Below the pieces are notes generated by a model, which was given only the letters and a program-made list of their open reading frames with translations, had not been told where the DNA came from and made no database searches. A stretch of 64,000 nt of DNA from Caenispirillum bisanense. GTDB lineage: Bacteria > Pseudomonadota > Alphaproteobacteria > Rhodospirillales > Rhodospirillaceae. This document shows, one piece after another, positions 63,851 through 64,000 of this stretch. The stretch covers positions 1 to 64,000 of the forward strand of contig NZ_OCNJ01000013.1 in assembly GCF_900230255.1 (NCBI RefSeq), in the 5' to 3' direction. Position numbers and translations under genes: made by a program. Within the stretch, counting starts at the first letter, position 1; each line of letters begins with the position of its first letter.

Positions 63851-64000
63851 GCCGCCGCCCCCCGATCAAGCCGCCCAAGACCCGCTTCGCTCATGTCCCC
63901 GGCGGCGGCCCTACTGGCAAGACCTGCGGCGACTGCGGCCACCGTCGTTTCGACGGCAGGACGAAGTACACCTGCCAGGAAGCCGCCCGCATGGCCGGGC
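63847..64000 (+). CDS. Phage zinc-ribbon-like protein, N-terminal part (cut by window edge)
   Basis: Reads MSRRPPIKPPKTRFAHVPGG, then TGKTCGDCGHRRFDGRTKYT and CQEAARMAG to the window end. The CxxC pair followed by another Cys after ~15 residues suggests a metal-binding knuckle as found in small Mu-like early proteins. Start in an ATGA overlap. C-terminus lies outside the window. Confidence 0.6.
   Translation, partial: MSRRPPIKPPKTRFAHVPGGGPTGKTCGDCGHRRFDGRTKYTCQEAARMAG

Overview
The window is GC-rich chromosomal DNA (roughly 70% G+C by eye) from an alphaproteobacterium, most likely Rhodospirillales-like. This rests on the gene set: DUF3126, several DUF1127/RSP_7527-type small proteins, an ATP12 F1-assembly chaperone, the prmA/Xaa-Pro aminopeptidase neighbourhood and a biotin-dependent propionyl-CoA carboxylase. 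Genus cannot be fixed. About 85% of the window is ordinary core or accessory chromosome; the last ~8 kb is the left end of a Mu-like transposable prophage.

Left part (1-20 kb): the start of an IS110-family transposase at the edge; a DUF72 protein; conserved hypotheticals; DUF3126; pccA and pccB, separated by a GxxExxY cassette bounded by perfect 26-bp inverted repeats; a HAD phosphatase / AsmA / ATP12 operon; an orphan OmpR-type regulator; an alpha/beta hydrolase; a LuxR-type regulator translationally coupled to an unknown gene; rimO and a DEDDh exonuclease-like gene; a histidine kinase/response regulator pair; a DUF2141 protein; and a FitAB/VapBC-type toxin-antitoxin pair.

Middle part (20-52 kb): a carotenoid-tailoring cluster (aldehyde dehydrogenase divergent from two CrtN/CrtP-type FAD desaturases/oxidases, an acyltransferase and a CrtQ-like glycosyltransferase) whose gene content matches the staphyloxanthin-type C30 glycosyl-carotenoid pathway but lacks a synthase. 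Then come a Na+/H+ antiporter with RCK domain, aminopeptidase P and prmA with two DUF1127 genes between them, an MFS permease, a GlxA/AraC regulator, a DNA alkylation repair protein, asd, yjdM, a LysE exporter, acylphosphatase, a malic enzyme-phosphotransacetylase fusion, an orphan form II CoxL-like molybdoenzyme, a GntR regulator divergent from a BenE permease with a perfect palindromic operator between them, a VOC protein, a Bcr/CflA efflux pump and a second HDLQ-type histidine kinase.

Right part (52-64 kb): a large RTX metalloprotease (serralysin-like) read leftward, then the prophage. Reading rightward from about 55.75 kb there are clustered repeats (candidate transposase-binding sites of the left end), a leftward cI-like repressor, an intergenic region with two 9-bp inverted repeats plus a half-site (operators), a Ner-like regulator, four further early genes (one in reverse orientation with visibly lower GC, a likely moron), MuA transposase with complete DDE triad, MuB ATPase, and a tightly overlapping string of small early genes running off the window. 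This follows the Mu plan attL-c-ner-A-B, with extra genes between ner and A. The right end of the phage lies outside the window.

No rRNA, recognisable tRNA or CRISPR array was seen.
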